DNA of 64,000 nucleotides from Amyelois transitella (Eukaryota > Arthropoda > Insecta > Lepidoptera > Pyralidae). Both the position numbers and the translations under genes were made by a program. Positions 52,501 through 63,375 of this stretch are shown here, piece after piece. The stretch spans positions 7,457,501 to 7,521,500 of the forward strand of contig NC_083519.1 of assembly GCF_032362555.1 (NCBI RefSeq), given 5' to 3'. Within the stretch, counting starts at the first letter, position 1. Every line of letters starts with the position of its first letter. A model generated the notes under the pieces. The model saw only the letters and a list, made by a program, of their open reading frames with translations. It made no database searches and had not been told where the DNA came from.

Positions 52501-55500
52501 TCTTTGCTACGGGGGCAAGGACAAAGCAAACGGGACGATATTATAATTGTTAGAATCTTCAAATTATTTGAACAGACGCTATCATTCCCGTGGGGCCAGC
52601 ATTACCCAACCCTCGTCGCACAGAACTAATTTCAAATTATTTGAACAGACGCTATCATCCCCGTGGGGCCAGCATTACCCAACCCTCGTCGCACAGAACT
52701 AATTTCAAATTATTTGAACAGACGCTATCATCCCCGTGGGGCCAGCATTACCCAACCCTCGTCGCACAGAACTAATTTCCCGCGTGTGCAGCGGCGGACT
52801 CGCGGCCGAATATAGGTGGGCTCGAGCACCACATTTATACTCCCCCAAGATGTGCGCCATAGAGATCACATTCACCAATCATTGGCAGAAGGATGTTACT
52901 AACATACGAATAAATAAGAAGGTAAGCTTGTATAACTACACGAGGACTAACTAATTAAATTAAGTTTTAAACAGAGCTTATTTTCGTAACTAACATTTAT
53001 ACTCTTCTATGTGTGCCATAGAGATCGCTTTAACGAATTATTGGCGTGTGTTCTTATTATTTATTATTATATTGGTACATGTAAAATGTGCACGGGCCCA
53101 TAGGGACCCGGTCATTTGGGAGGCGTTCATGGGGCCGAAGCCAACATGAAGAGGCCCTTTGGTACCTTTTGTTCTAAAGTGAGATGGGCACAGCTATGGA
53201 GATCTGTCCCTTGATGAACCATTGGGATGCACCAACGGACAGCCCTCCATAGCTGCCAAACTATTGCCAGGAAGGGATTTACTTAATTTGGGTCATGCGG
53301 ATGGGATGCTAATGGATTGGATTTCTGGGCTATGGAGTGAGATACGGACATCTGCCTCGAAAATCTCTCACATAATTTTGATTAGGCAGATGGTGACTTG
53401 CTGCTCATTGGCTATACAGCAGCCTGTGGGCACCCTAAATAAGCCACCATGCGGCGGCCATGGCGCAACACGTTAAAAGCAGCTATAGGATGCCGAGAGG
53501 TGCGGCCCCGGTTTCACGAGCACGAGGCATGACCCCGTGCTGGTTTCCCCGCTATTACGCCATTACGTGCAATACACTTCCATCCTGGAGCATAGGATCT
53601 GCTCTTGCGACTCCACTCTGGCCGGCCGGCCAAGGCAAGCCAGAGGCGGGGAAAGTGTCACTGTGTGTATGTGTGTGTATGGCGCATGTCTGTGTGTTCC
53701 CCAGGAGGTAGGGTCCGTGGTGTCGCCACTCACCAACGGCTTCGCCACAAGCCGCCCCGCGGAGACTGACTGCACTGGGAAGGAAACCCTTCCACAGAGG
53801 GCGATGGGGTCGTCACGTCCCGACGCCTTCACGTCCCGACGCCTAGATTTACGTCCCGACGCTATTATTAATAATTATTGGCATGACGAAATATAACCAC
53901 GTTATATTTTTAGGAGATGGGCTAGCAACCTATTATTATTAAGCCAAATAGCTGAACGTGGCCATTCAGTTCTTTCAAGACTGTTGGCTCTGTCTACCCC
54001 GCAAGGGATATAGACGTGACCATATTTATGTATTTATGTAACCATGTCACAAGGTGGTAATGTTTCACTGTTACCATTGTTACAGATATTAGATGGCTTA
54101 GAAATTAACTTAAAAAACAATTAAGAAGCTCTGTTTCGAACTTGCTGGTCTTTCTAACTGCTTGGAGTGCACTCTTAAAGATTTGTGCAATCTGTGATTT
54201 AAGTACTCGTATATTTAAGTGGTCATATTTCTATGTATAACACTAAGACGCTGACGGGCGCCCGCGCGATGCACGACTTCGCGGCCGTGGGCGCGCTGGC
54301 GCCGGGCGGCGGCGCCAGCGCCACGCTCGGGGTGGACTTCGCGGACACCATACAGCCCATAGAGTTCACCATCGCTAGTTCTCTAGGTAAGCTTTGATTA
54401 GTAATTTAGAGAAAAATAACGTCAGGCAAACGGCGGATGCGACGACATCTTAACACAGCATAAGTTTCAATAAAAAATGTATGGAGTATTGCAGGTGACT
54501 GTAAAGGTTTCTCCTTATGTTTTGACGGGCACTTATCTTTGAAAAATAAAAGAATAGATAATGTACTTCATTGAAAGGGCGAATTTCTAACTTTGAACCG
54601 ATCAGTCGAAATGAAGGCGGGTAATCTAGATATAAGGAATGAATTTATCTCAATGGGATCCACCTGTGGCAAAATGGCCTGTAGTATTGAATTTAATATT
54701 TAATATAATATTTGAGAAAAAAGGTAGCATTCTTCTATCGCAAAATTTTATTAAAGCCTGACAAAAGTCGGTAAAAACTATAAATATGTTTTCGCAGGGG
54801 AAGTGCCAGTCAGCATCACCCCGCCCGTCGGGGAGCTGATGCGCGCCGTGTCCATGCCTGACACGAGATGGAACAATGAGCACAACAAACTGCGAGGAAT
54901 GACTGAGGTCAGGATTATTACATATTCAGTATTTACATCATGAATTTCGAAGAATTCGTAACTGGTCATCAAAGATCAGTAAAAGCTGAAACGAAAAAAA
55001 ATCTAAATAAAATCTACACGACCACGGCACAAGTTGGTTAAGTTCCCTCTTATCACTATCAGAGACCAGATGACCTGACTATCACTAGGGTCAACATGTA
55101 AAATTGTTTGGTTGTTTTCACTGTCGACATTTTATTGGCTTCAGTTTGGTACATTGATTTTTGAAACACATGAGGTTAGCCTAGGTAGATAGAAGAAATA
55201 GGCAGAACCACTTCTTCCCCGAGAATTCAACTAAGACGTTAGGCTGATGATGCATGCCAATGACATCAACTAAAATATGCCAGAGACAAAATCGTCTCAC
55301 TTGCCCCACGGTGGACCTCAAAGGGACTCGTGGGATGGACCGGATTTTTATATGCAAGTATTTTTATTTGTTCTAGTGTGACAAGAAAGCGATGAAATTA
55401 GAAGACGAGCAGGCGATTTGTAAGAGAGTATTTGAAACCGCTAATTTGGGTGCTGTCACAAGCAACGGCGATTTGCTAAGGTATGAAATCAAATAATATT

Positions 55501-56081
55501 TTAATAAATATATTTTATATAAAATCTTTAATTGAATTATTTTTGTTAGAGCAAGTTGTTATTTGAAATGGCTTCCAAAATTTTTCTATAAGAAAAGGCA
55601 GAGACTACATGTTTCCACCAGGATTCCTCCATATTTATTTCGCTTTATCCACATTCATAGTTCTTCATGCGTGCATTGTCGATTTAGGGTAATCTTCCCA
55701 GTAATATTGTTATAAATTTCAAATCATATTTTTTTTTACCGAAGACGACGAAGAGCCAATAATCTTACGATTCTTTTTGTAGGCGATGGGCTAGCAATCT
55801 GTCGCTATTTGAGTTTCAATTTCATTAAGCCATACAGCTGAACGTGGCCCTTCAGTCTTTTTAAGACTGTAGACTCTGTCCACTCCGCAAAAAATGTAGA
55901 CGTAATTATATCGATATATATTTTTATCAGATTCGCGGGCCGCATGATGTCATCCCAAGACCTTGTGCTATTGTCAGTGAAAACAGAAGAGGACTCCAGT
56001 AGAATCGTTGCAAACTGTCCGAACATGGCGATCGCGTCGCTACTCGTTAACGAAATCGCTAACGCTTTCTCAAGAACATGA
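43559..56081 (+). CDS. AP3B1: AP-3 adaptor complex subunit beta, 21 coding exons
   Basis: Exons: 43559-43665, 43925-44032, 44262-44400, 44704-44864, 45373-45516, 45643-45748, 46116-46311, 46699-46808, 47160-47427, 48199-48307, 49066-49177, 50105-50348, 50791-50915, 51329-51453, 51680-51914, 52148-52328, 52770-52921, 54248-54386, 54798-54907, 55377-55480, 55931-56081. The sum is 3,126 nt, giving 1,041 residues, with frame kept at every junction. Residues about 35-600 are the alpha-helical adaptin trunk ([48 protein letters not shown]). Residues about 644-765 are a Ser/Asp/Glu/Lys-rich acidic hinge, as in animal AP-3 beta. Residues about 824-1041 are the C-terminal beta-appendage (LAAEYRW...PHLYSPKM). 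AP-3 sorts cargo from endosomes to lysosomes and pigment granules; the fly orthologue is ruby. Length is close to the human protein. At least five introns carry mobile elements. Start chosen at the ATG that opens [10 protein letters not shown]. Confidence 0.95.
45049..45108 (-). repeat. Retroposon-like family fragment (AP-3 beta intron 4)
   Basis: Reverse complement of the family middle: aacttgggattctttttata with ggtgatggactagcaacctg. Confidence 0.7.
46345..46510 (+). repeat. Retroposon-like family, 3' two-thirds (AP-3 beta intron 7)
   Basis: Contains gcgatgggctagcaacctgc, agctgaacgtggcctatcag, gttggctctgtctaccccgc and a TATGAATATATG tail. Part of the middle is deleted. Confidence 0.8.
47848..48053 (+). 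mobile_element. Non-autonomous Helitron-like element (Lep1 type), AP-3 beta intron 9
   Basis: Starts TCCTACTACTATTATAAAGG and ends GTCGCGGGCGGCCTCTAGT, with the classic interior (cacgcaaaaactactgaacc; catgaaatttggtatgta). The flanks A|TC and CTAGT|A fit Helitron insertion between A and T, without target duplication. Confidence 0.8.
48590..48762 (+). repeat. Retroposon-like family, degraded (AP-3 beta intron 10)
   Basis: Head ctacatctctttcctatgga and gttgtaaaaagcgac, middle gatgggctagtaacctatcg, end acctggcctttcgg. Truncated where the next SINE fragment begins. Confidence 0.75.
48770..49036 (+). repeat. 5'-truncated SINE with long 3' tail (AP-3 beta intron 10)
   Basis: Shares the body (aacacaagtctcgaagtt; cttgtcccgtatatattt) and the extended tail (tacaatttttaaatctcact; attcatatcaataaaaataa) with the palindrome SINE copies. 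It ends about 30 bp before AP-3 beta exon 11. Confidence 0.8.
49204..49468 (+). repeat. Retroposon-like family, reference full-length copy (AP-3 beta intron 11)
   Basis: The most complete copy. Head tgccgtgtggtccccggcac and aaaaaagaataggaccactc; cttatggatgtcgtaaaagg; a T-run; gcgatgggctagcaacctgt; gtggactatcagtcttttca; tatagacgtgaccatatgta ending in TGTATG. No protein frame, no TIRs. Family name not asserted. Confidence 0.88.
50476..50717. mobile_element. MITE-like inverted repeat in AP-3 beta intron 12
   Basis: Left arm about 50476-50548 and right arm about 50645-50717 are imperfect reverse complements over roughly 70 bp. Shared text on the two arms: actccagttaaccataaa on the left and tttatggttaactggagt on the right, then agagagacgat against atcgtctctct. 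The spacer is about 95 bp. A related single arm lies at 56160-56245. Target duplication not defined. Confidence 0.75.
52561..52779 (+). repeat. 73-bp tandem triplication that copies a 3' splice site
   Basis: Three head-to-tail units, 52561-52633, 52634-52706 and 52707-52779, differ at one base (cattcccg in the first, catccccg in the others). Each unit ends gtcgcacag|aactaatttc, where the third copy is the acceptor I use for AP-3 beta exon 17. The first 10 nt of the exon are thus triplicated as well. Confidence 0.93.
53080..53880. repeat. GC-rich insertion in AP-3 beta intron 17
   Basis: About 800 bp of markedly GC-rich DNA, unlike neighbouring introns, with 83- and 119-codon open frames (53460-53711, 53537-53896) that show no family motif. 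Near the right end acgtcccgacgc is repeated three times (about 53815-53870). Probably a retroelement fragment, but no transposase or reverse transcriptase could be recognised. Confidence 0.5.
53908..54036 (+). repeat. Retroposon-like family, 3' half (AP-3 beta intron 17)
   Basis: agatgggctagcaacctatt, ctgaacgtggccattcagtt, gttggctctgtctaccccgc, tatagacgtgaccatattta, then TGTATTTATG. Confidence 0.82.
55755..55915 (+). repeat. Retroposon-like family, 3' two-thirds (AP-3 beta intron 20)
   Basis: gcgatgggctagcaatctgt, ctgaacgtggcccttcagtc and gactctgtccactccgc; ends about 15 bp before exon 21. Confidence 0.8.
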
Positions 56082-56159
56082 GAATTGAACGGGAACCGTT
56101 GAACTGTTTTAAAGGTTCTAACTGGAGGTCATTTAGGTGACTAATACACGAACGTTGAA

Positions 56160-56245
56160 ACACGATATGACTTATTGTCCCTCTCTTTCTAACTTTAAGG
56201 TTAACTGGGGTGGTGCGAAAAGAGTATATTTACCTTTAAATTTAC
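56160..56245. repeat. Single arm of the intron-12 MITE family, AP-3 beta 3' UTR
   Basis: ctctctttctaactttaagg followed by ttaactggggtg parallels the right arm at 50650-50690. The other arm is absent. Confidence 0.6.
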
Positions 56246-56477
56246 GTGAATAAAGGGGCTGCCATGTTAGTCATTCAACGACTTATGGAAATGGTGGTTA
56301 TTATGGAAGATATCTTTGATTAATTTTCCCTAAGCTCACTTCAAGTTAATTTCTTGTTGTTTTTCGTGTATAGTTTTAAACTGTTATGGCTGCATATGTC
56401 AGTAACAGACGGCAAATGTCATTGTAAATGTGATTTTGCAGGTATTATGTGCAGGTATAACATTGTAAATTATTTTG

Positions 56478-56483
56478 AATAAA
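56478..56483 (+). terminator. Poly(A) signal candidate for AP-3 beta
   Basis: AATAAA followed by a GT-rich stretch (cttgtacat, ccttgttcgg), about 400 bp past the stop. An earlier AATAAA is at 56249-56254. Confidence 0.5.
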
Positions 56484-56979
56484 ATAAAAACTTGTACATA
56501 TTTACCTTGTTCGGCTTAACAAAACCTTATTTATTAGTCTTATAAACAGATCGTTTAATACTTGTATCGCGTAATATACTAAGAAAATATATCAATATAC
56601 ACAACATTATTTTGTTTAATTTTTTATCCCCTCGCAATGATTGGCACTTGGCATCGTATTTTATGATTTCTTAGATATGTTCACAAATCTTTGTCATACT
56701 TACAAACAGTTAAATCAGTCCTCAAAATACACTTCAATCAATAAAACTTTTTTCACCAGCATAACATCCTTACCATACAGATTTTGAACTGTAATAAAGT
56801 GGACTTCAAAATTTCTTTCTTTGTTCATAGCACTTAATTTAGATCACAAATAACAATGTCAAAATAAATAAAAATTGTAATTTTGAAGTGTTTTTTGTTG
56901 TCTGATACATGTTGACATTGTGGTCGGAGCTGGCGCTGGCTGGTAAAGGTATTTTCCACATATCTCAAACCAAAATTTT

Positions 56980-59318
56980 TCACTGCTGAGGATAATGTCC
57001 CCAACCTGGAGCCATGCTCAAACTATAACCAGGATTACAATGCATGCTAAGGACCCTTGGCCTCTTACTGCCATCATCATGGTGCATCTGCGGAGGCAAT
57101 GGTTGCGGCGGCGCCAGCGCAGGGATATGTTGCTGTGCGCCCTGCATGTTCTGATGACTACTCTGATGGCTCTGTGCCTGCTGACTCTGATACCCTTCCA
57201 ATATTCTATCCTTTTTCGACATACGTTTCTTTGGAGCACTACTTTCAGGCATTACCCTCCTTTCGTTCCACAACCGCTCGACTAAAGCCGCCCTCGCTTG
57301 AATGCCATTCTGATCATCCACTTGCTTGCGTGGTATTGGACCGTTTGCTACCTTCTGCTTCATCGCTTCCAGCCTTTCTTCCGTTTGTGTCATCTGTGGA
57401 ACTATGAGGCTGTTTCTGTTACAAATATTATGAAGAATACAGCAAGCAACAACAATTTGTGCCACTGCTGAAGGGTCGAACTGCTTGTTGCATGTGGCTT
57501 GAAGACATTTCCATCTGCTTTTTAGCTGTTTTATCGTCTCTGTAACAGAGTTAAAAGCCTGGCTATGTATGTTTGAGTAATATTTCTCAGGTGAAACAGG
57601 GGATTTTTTAGTAATCTTCGGTATTGGCGTCATGATGTACAACTTTTGTGTGTAGTATGGACCACCTGAAATATAAAGTTCAAATGAATTAAATGTTAAT
57701 CTTGTAAACACACCTTACAGTGTAGTGGCGCTTCTGTCATTGTAATACTTTAGACTTGCCATGTGTACTCTTTGCTGGACTCATGGGTCAACTGATTACT
57801 GGTGTACTAGTGTTGTAGACAAAAGAAAAGTGGGAGACCTGACCGATCAAATACAAAAAACTAGTAGCTTTGAAACTGACCTATAAGAAAACATTGCTCT
57901 CCAGAATGGTTAAGGCTCTGTAAGTCATTTTTCACGGCATGTCTGTTGAGGATCGCATCGTATGATAACGAGCCACCCGCACTCGCGTCCACACTCATCA
58001 CGTTGCATTCACTGTCACATACCTGTAAACAATAATAACCCACCTATAAATTTTAAAAACACCCTAAGATTCTACAGGTCAGATCGGGTCCCTAAAAAGT
58101 CAATGAGGATCCCTGCCAATTCCCATTACTGCCAACTGTGCTTACGAAATATTAGATAAAGAAAGCTACTCTCTTACATGTTCATAGTTATGTAAAAGTA
58201 TTATGCTATAATCATATTTCCTTTTTGTGCTGTATCTTCATATTTCAAGCTCTGAATAATATAACACTTGTGGTTCAAAATGACTTACAATCTGCACTTT
58301 CTTGGAGTGAAATGATTTGTTGAAGTGTATCTTCTGGTCATCATCTGGCCGTGCTATTGGAACATGAGTGCAATCAATGCATCCCACTACATTAGGAATG
58401 CCATACTTCATATAAAATCTGTAATAGAAATGGACACTGTTATATTTAATTTTAAACTAGCATTCAACATGAAAAGATACCCTTTAGAAAGGATACCACA
58501 AGAATAGAATATTATTCTTTTAATTTCTTACATATATTTCCTTATAATAAACAAGCACAAGGTTTCGCTACAATGGAAAATTCCAAAAAAAGTCTTTGTT
58601 ACTATTGTGGATATAGGTAATTGATGGAATTTAAAGATAAATACCATTGGCAATTAAAATAAACATATTATAAAATATTTACCTAGATTTAATATGATCT
58701 CTTTCATTTCTAAGATGTGGAAAATGTATGTATTTTTTGACAATGGTAGGATGGTTCATAGCCTCTGTAACCTGCTGTATTGCTGTACCCACAAAGTACT
58801 GGGTAATAGCTGGATCAGATTTCCCACCCATAGTCTTCTGAAATTTGCCACTAGCGTAAAATGAAAGAGTTGCCATGACCTGAAAACACAATGAAATATA
58901 AAAGTAGTCATTCATAACCATAATGGTACAAAGAATTAATATTTATACATCACATATCATGTTTTACAAGGCACTTTGTTGTTGTAAACTGTTTCGCTAG
59001 TCTTACCTTACTTTCTACAGAGAACTCAATAGACTTAATTGAATCTGGCATCACTGGTTTTAGTTCTTCACACAGGGTCTGCACCAAGTCTTTCGTCAAT
59101 CTAAACATATCGACAAACGCTGTATCTGGCATATCGAACGGGTTACATTCTTCACGCACCTTTGGAAGCCTTTTTTCGGGGCTGTTTGCCTTTTCAACAG
59201 GCCTCGCTTCCTGCTGTTTCTGTGTGTGCGGATTGTCCCATTTTAACAGTTCAAAAATCTCCGGTTCTTCGTCTACTACAGATATGTAGCCTTCTTCTGG
59301 TGGCTTTTCGGCCATCAT
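56980..59318 (-). CDS. HARBI1-like protein, Harbinger transposase-derived, probably domesticated
   Basis: Five exons: 59318-59007, 58879-58683, 58418-58289, 58022-57881 and 57665-56980, giving 488 residues with all junctions in frame. Residues about 60-150 match the helical N-terminal part of the HARBI1 nuclease family (NPFDMPDTAFVDMFRLTKD; ATLSFYASGKFQ; SDPAITQYF). The DDE_4 nuclease follows: GCIDCTH keeps the first Asp (D185). Where the family has GDSGY this protein reads GGPYY (G262), and where it has the catalytic Glu before LKSRF it has Thr302 (E303 is off by one), so two of three metal ligands seem lost. After about 355 comes a C-terminal extension not typical of transposases, with a basic KKRMSKKDR nuclear-signal-like patch and a Gln/Pro/His-rich tail. 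No terminal repeats flank it. Convergent with AP-3 beta. A nuclear DNA-binding role is inference. Confidence 0.88.
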
Positions 59319-59888
59319 CGAATAAATTTAAGATTATTTGTTAAATTCAATTTAGCTTGGGAATCAAGTTTGGATGCTGAATCTTTGTTTGACAAATTTG
59401 ACAGGATGTTTTGACAATTTACTCCAGTAGAAGTTGACAGCTAAACAACAATGGCATTCCAAAATGACAACTTATATAATTTTTATTTATTTTTGAACCA
59501 AATGGTTTTGTTTTTCTTTATTTGTATTATAGATTTCCTTACGATATTAAAAAAGGTCTGAAAATCATCAATTAACAAAAAACACAACTAGAACTGCGAA
59601 GAAAACTACGTGCGTATAATGTGGCATGACGGGATGAAACGGTAACTCGAACCCACCAAAACCACACGATGCCAACGCTAGCCCCATTTGTATCGGGAGT
59701 GTGTAACGATCTCTATTACAAACAATAAAACAAATATGATATTACCTACATTTTGTTTTATCTAGAACACTAAGTCCCTTTTTTCCGTTCCCGTGATAAG
59801 AAAAAAAGTACATAGCTTCTGTTTGACCTCTGATTATTATTTAAGCTATCTCCCGTGACTCCGCCCTTGTGAAAATTATTTTAAATTT

Positions 59889-59935
59889 ATTTTTCCGTAC
59901 TCCACACTATAATATAGTGTGGAGTACGGAAAAAT
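59889..59935. repeat. 22-bp perfect hairpin (first of a twin pair)
   Basis: Arms 59889-59910 and 59914-59935 are exact reverse complements around a 3-nt loop (aat). Confidence 0.93.
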
Positions 59936-59969
59936 TTTACTTAAGTAGATATTATCTACTTAAGTAAAA
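59935..59969. repeat. 16-bp perfect hairpin (second of a twin pair)
   Basis: Arms 59935-59950 (ttttacttaagtagat) and 59954-59969 pair exactly around loop att, directly abutting the previous hairpin. Confidence 0.92.
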
Positions 59970-60784
59970 ATTTTATTTTCATAATTATGATACTTATTGA
60001 TTCAGTTGAAAATTTCATTGAAAAAGTATCTAACAGAAACCCTTACTTTCGCATTTATTAGTTGAGATGGAATTAGTATTCATCGAGACTTGATCCAGCT
60101 GCGTAAGCATGAAACCGTAACAGCTAGACAGACGCATTATATTATGGATGAATGCAGGTAAATTATTCAAAGAAGTTGCGAAGCTCTGCCCTGTCACGCG
60201 TCTAGGATTTTGCTCTGTGATATGATCTCACTTCGTTCACGGGCCGCCGCTGTCGCCTTCAAGACTAGACAAAAGATCGATTATTTTGTATTAGGAAGGT
60301 TTATTACATACCTATTATATTACAAGTACCTAGAAATCTGAATATTTTATTAAAGTAGTTAATCAGCTACTACTGACTCATAGAGGTCAAAGTTTTTACC
60401 TATCTACCTACTCATTGCACGTTGCATTAAAATCTATCAAATGTTGAAATTTGCTTTTTCATGAATGTAATAAACGACAAAGGGTTAAAGATCTATTTAA
60501 TAATGACCTTCTTTTCCTTAGGATACTTAGGTATTGATTATTATAGTTAATTTAAGTATAATCTGTGAAATTACTATCCTCCGCTGTCAAGGGCAGTCGC
60601 ATAAAACGTAAAATGTCCTTAATATCTATTCCTGCGGGGATTTCAGAAAATTCCTGCTTACTGCACACCTTGACCACGTGAGGAAACTATGTAGGTACGT
60701 AAATGCCAAATCTTCCAAACTTAGCGGCTAGCGTTGTGCGTCTGTGTGCGTTGATATGTCAGTCAATCAGATTAAGTATACAAA

Positions 60785-60925
60785 CATACATATTCGCGTC
60801 TATATCCCTAGGGGGTAGACAGAGCCAACAGTCTGGCAAAGACTGAAAGGCCTCGTTCAGCCGCCCGACTCGTAATAGAATTGAGATTCAAAGTGGCAGG
60901 TTGCTAGCCCATCGCCTAAAAAAGA
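60785..60925 (-). repeat. Retroposon-like family, 3' half, minus strand
   Basis: Plus strand shows catacatattcgcgtctatat, agggggtagacagagccaac and ggttgctagcccatcgccta, the reverse complement of the family 3' half. Confidence 0.82.
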
Positions 60926-61737
60926 CACAGATCAGACAGACAGAGAATCAAATTACCTATAATATGAATGTTTGTAGATAAAAGTAGTGGTAAATTAGTT
61001 TTTTATCTGAAAATGTAGCTGTTAAGTATAAATAGTTATCTCCGTTTATCATCTTACTCGTAATTACCTAATTAATATAACATCTTTGTTAGATTAATGC
61101 CAGTTGCGCACGAGTGCATCCATCCGGAGTTAATTAGCATAACAGCAACAGCGTGCTTATGGCTACATTTAAAACCGTTATGCCCAGGCGAGCGGTATTC
61201 CTAAATTTATTTCGGGAGTTTAAGGGCAGCACATACTGCGACAGTTCCTGTGTCGTGTGTTACCGGATCTATTGAATAGGATCAATCAATATTTTTCAAA
61301 AAAATTCCATTTGTAATAATCTTGTATCATCGGTCAGTTCTTAACATTTAGATTTCAGTTCATATTATTATTTGTATTGCACCGTGAATGGTAAAGAAAC
61401 AATTATCGCTTGCTTCGGAATCTCGCCATGTAGGTAGGTATGGGACATTTTTATACACCTCTACAGATACACATAATTCGTTACAATTTGTGATGCGATG
61501 CGTGACCATGACAAATAACTGTATTGTAAGTTATTTTTAAATCTTAAAATGTGATTGGAGTCTTTGAAGAAAAATCCAATTTGACAAACCTTAAAATGCG
61601 TGTTGCTTACGTTTTTTGGGAGAGCCGTTGTTAATATTTTTTCACATAGAAGAATTTCTCGTACTCAAATCTCAACTGAATTATATTAATATACCTAACT
61701 ACTTACATTTGTTATGAAACTTACCTACCTTAAGTAC

Positions 61738-61825
61738 CAAATCCAGGGTTGTGGGCACCGGCACACTCGGGATCCTCCCTAGAGAGGTGAGGATGCAACT
61801 GGAACTGTCTCCAGATCTGACTGAC
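61738..61825. repeat. Retroelement-like dispersed segment
   Basis: gggatcctccctagagaggt followed by gaggatgcaactgg parallels 11900-11950 and 29440-29490. Confidence 0.45.
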
Positions 61826-62204
61826 ATCCTATAATGTTATTGGAATTTCTTTGGGTTAAATTGCCTGTCTGACTTCGGCCTTCCTGGCATGGGATTCTCT
61901 TACTTCATAGTAGACCGTATGAATCACAGATTAATAATACCTTATTGTATGAATGATTATATCAACTACTTAGTGAGGTTAAAGGACCTATCGGTATAAA
62001 AGTAAACAACTCACCGAAGTTTATCAGAGAGGCAAAGATTATATATATTACTGCTCCACACACTGTATTATTTGGATAATCGAATTGATATTTTTAGAAA
62101 ACCCATCAGTCCCTGTGTGTAACCCTAAAATCACATGTGTTTTCAATCATCATTTCGGCGCCATCAGTATGCGTGCCCCCTTATCGTTCACTGCCCGTTG
62201 TATG

Positions 62205-62309
62205 GTACAGTCAACAGCATATTATCTTACCCAAATTTACTGTTAATTCGACTCTTTTACCGCGTTATTTAGCTCCATGCTTGGTTACTTGATATGCGGT
62301 TGACTGTAC
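62205..62309. repeat. Small MITE-like element, 18-bp inverted repeats
   Basis: Left end 62205-62222 (gtacagtcaacagcatat) and right end 62292-62309 (atatgcggttgactgtac) pair with one mismatch; the interior is 69 bp. Target duplication not seen. Confidence 0.65.
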
Positions 62310-63297
62310 GCGTATCGCCACGAAATTATCAGTGTATTGACGATGTTGGCGCTACCATGACGCCGGTTCGTGCTCGTGGTTTTATTTACATAGTTTAGTT
62401 AAACTTGTATGGGTCGCCAGAAGGTGCGTGATTGAGAATTGATAAAGTTTTGTTTGGTGAAGTTGTCGGTTAAGTTATTTATGGAATGTTCGTTTTACCC
62501 TCGTGTTTCTTTGGGCTAATGAACAATTAGATAGTCAAGCGTGATGTGTTAATTGATACGCAAAATTCAGGAAATTTGTTGCGTACAGTTATTCAATCGT
62601 TTGTATTTAATGTACTTTACTCTATTGGTAATAATTTACTAGTTAATAAAAATACCGAAACGTTAATAATTTATACCTATTTTGGTACTGATACTTTCTA
62701 TTATTTTCTACCAGGTAGTATGTAGGTACTGAGTCATTTTTCTTTTGTGGAACACTTAATTTCAATTTCTAATTAAAACCTCGTGTCTCTTACGATAGTA
62801 TTTAACAAAACATATTAACAATTTTCTTTGTTTTTCTTATCTTGTGCCTAGTTGTTACCTGCCCTATCACCCGCTAAAGCCTATGTTAAACAAATCGTGA
62901 ACAAAATTTTATCAAAATCGATACAGCGGTTTAGCCGTAAATACATAACAGACAGACTTTCTTATTTATAATTTACTTAACTCTAATAAGGAAATATACG
63001 AAAAACATTGTATTTCAATTCGTAAAATTTTACAAACATACAAATATCTCTTCCGAATGCGAAACCTAACAGCATACAATTATAACACGAAAAATTACGT
63101 CATCCCCGCAAATTCACACAAGTGTTACTACCTACTGAATGAATGTCAGCTTAGCTGGTCGTATTTGTCAAGGCCACACGGGTGATGAAGTAATCAATCA
63201 ACTACAATTATACCTACTTACTTTTTTAACAGTATCCGTATAATTCGCGGCATAATTTTTTTGACGGCATTGATAGTACGATCCAGAATTGAATCCA

Positions 63298-63375
63298 ACA
63301 GACTTACCCAATCCATGATTGTGGCCTAAAGGCGCGCGCCGGACTCCAAACGAGTGAAGAAGCTACCGGGAAGGA
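63298..63375. repeat. Retroelement-like dispersed segment
   Basis: acttacccaatccatgattg with a short GC-rich run gcgcgcgccggactcc, parallel to the acccaattcaggatccatga region near 11870. Weakly supported. Confidence 0.35.

Noticed and set aside
52590-52775. Proline-containing open frame over the 73-bp repeats as a coding repeat protein
   Set aside because: The unit is not a multiple of three, so the apparent peptide repeats are in different frames; the best reading is a triplicated acceptor region.
53222-53896. Possible gene in the GC-rich block of intron 17
   Set aside because: Frames overlap each other on both strands and lack any family feature; more likely a transposable element fragment.
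56995-57407. Plus-strand frames over the HARBI1-like last exon
   Set aside because: Antisense shadows of exon 5 on the minus strand.
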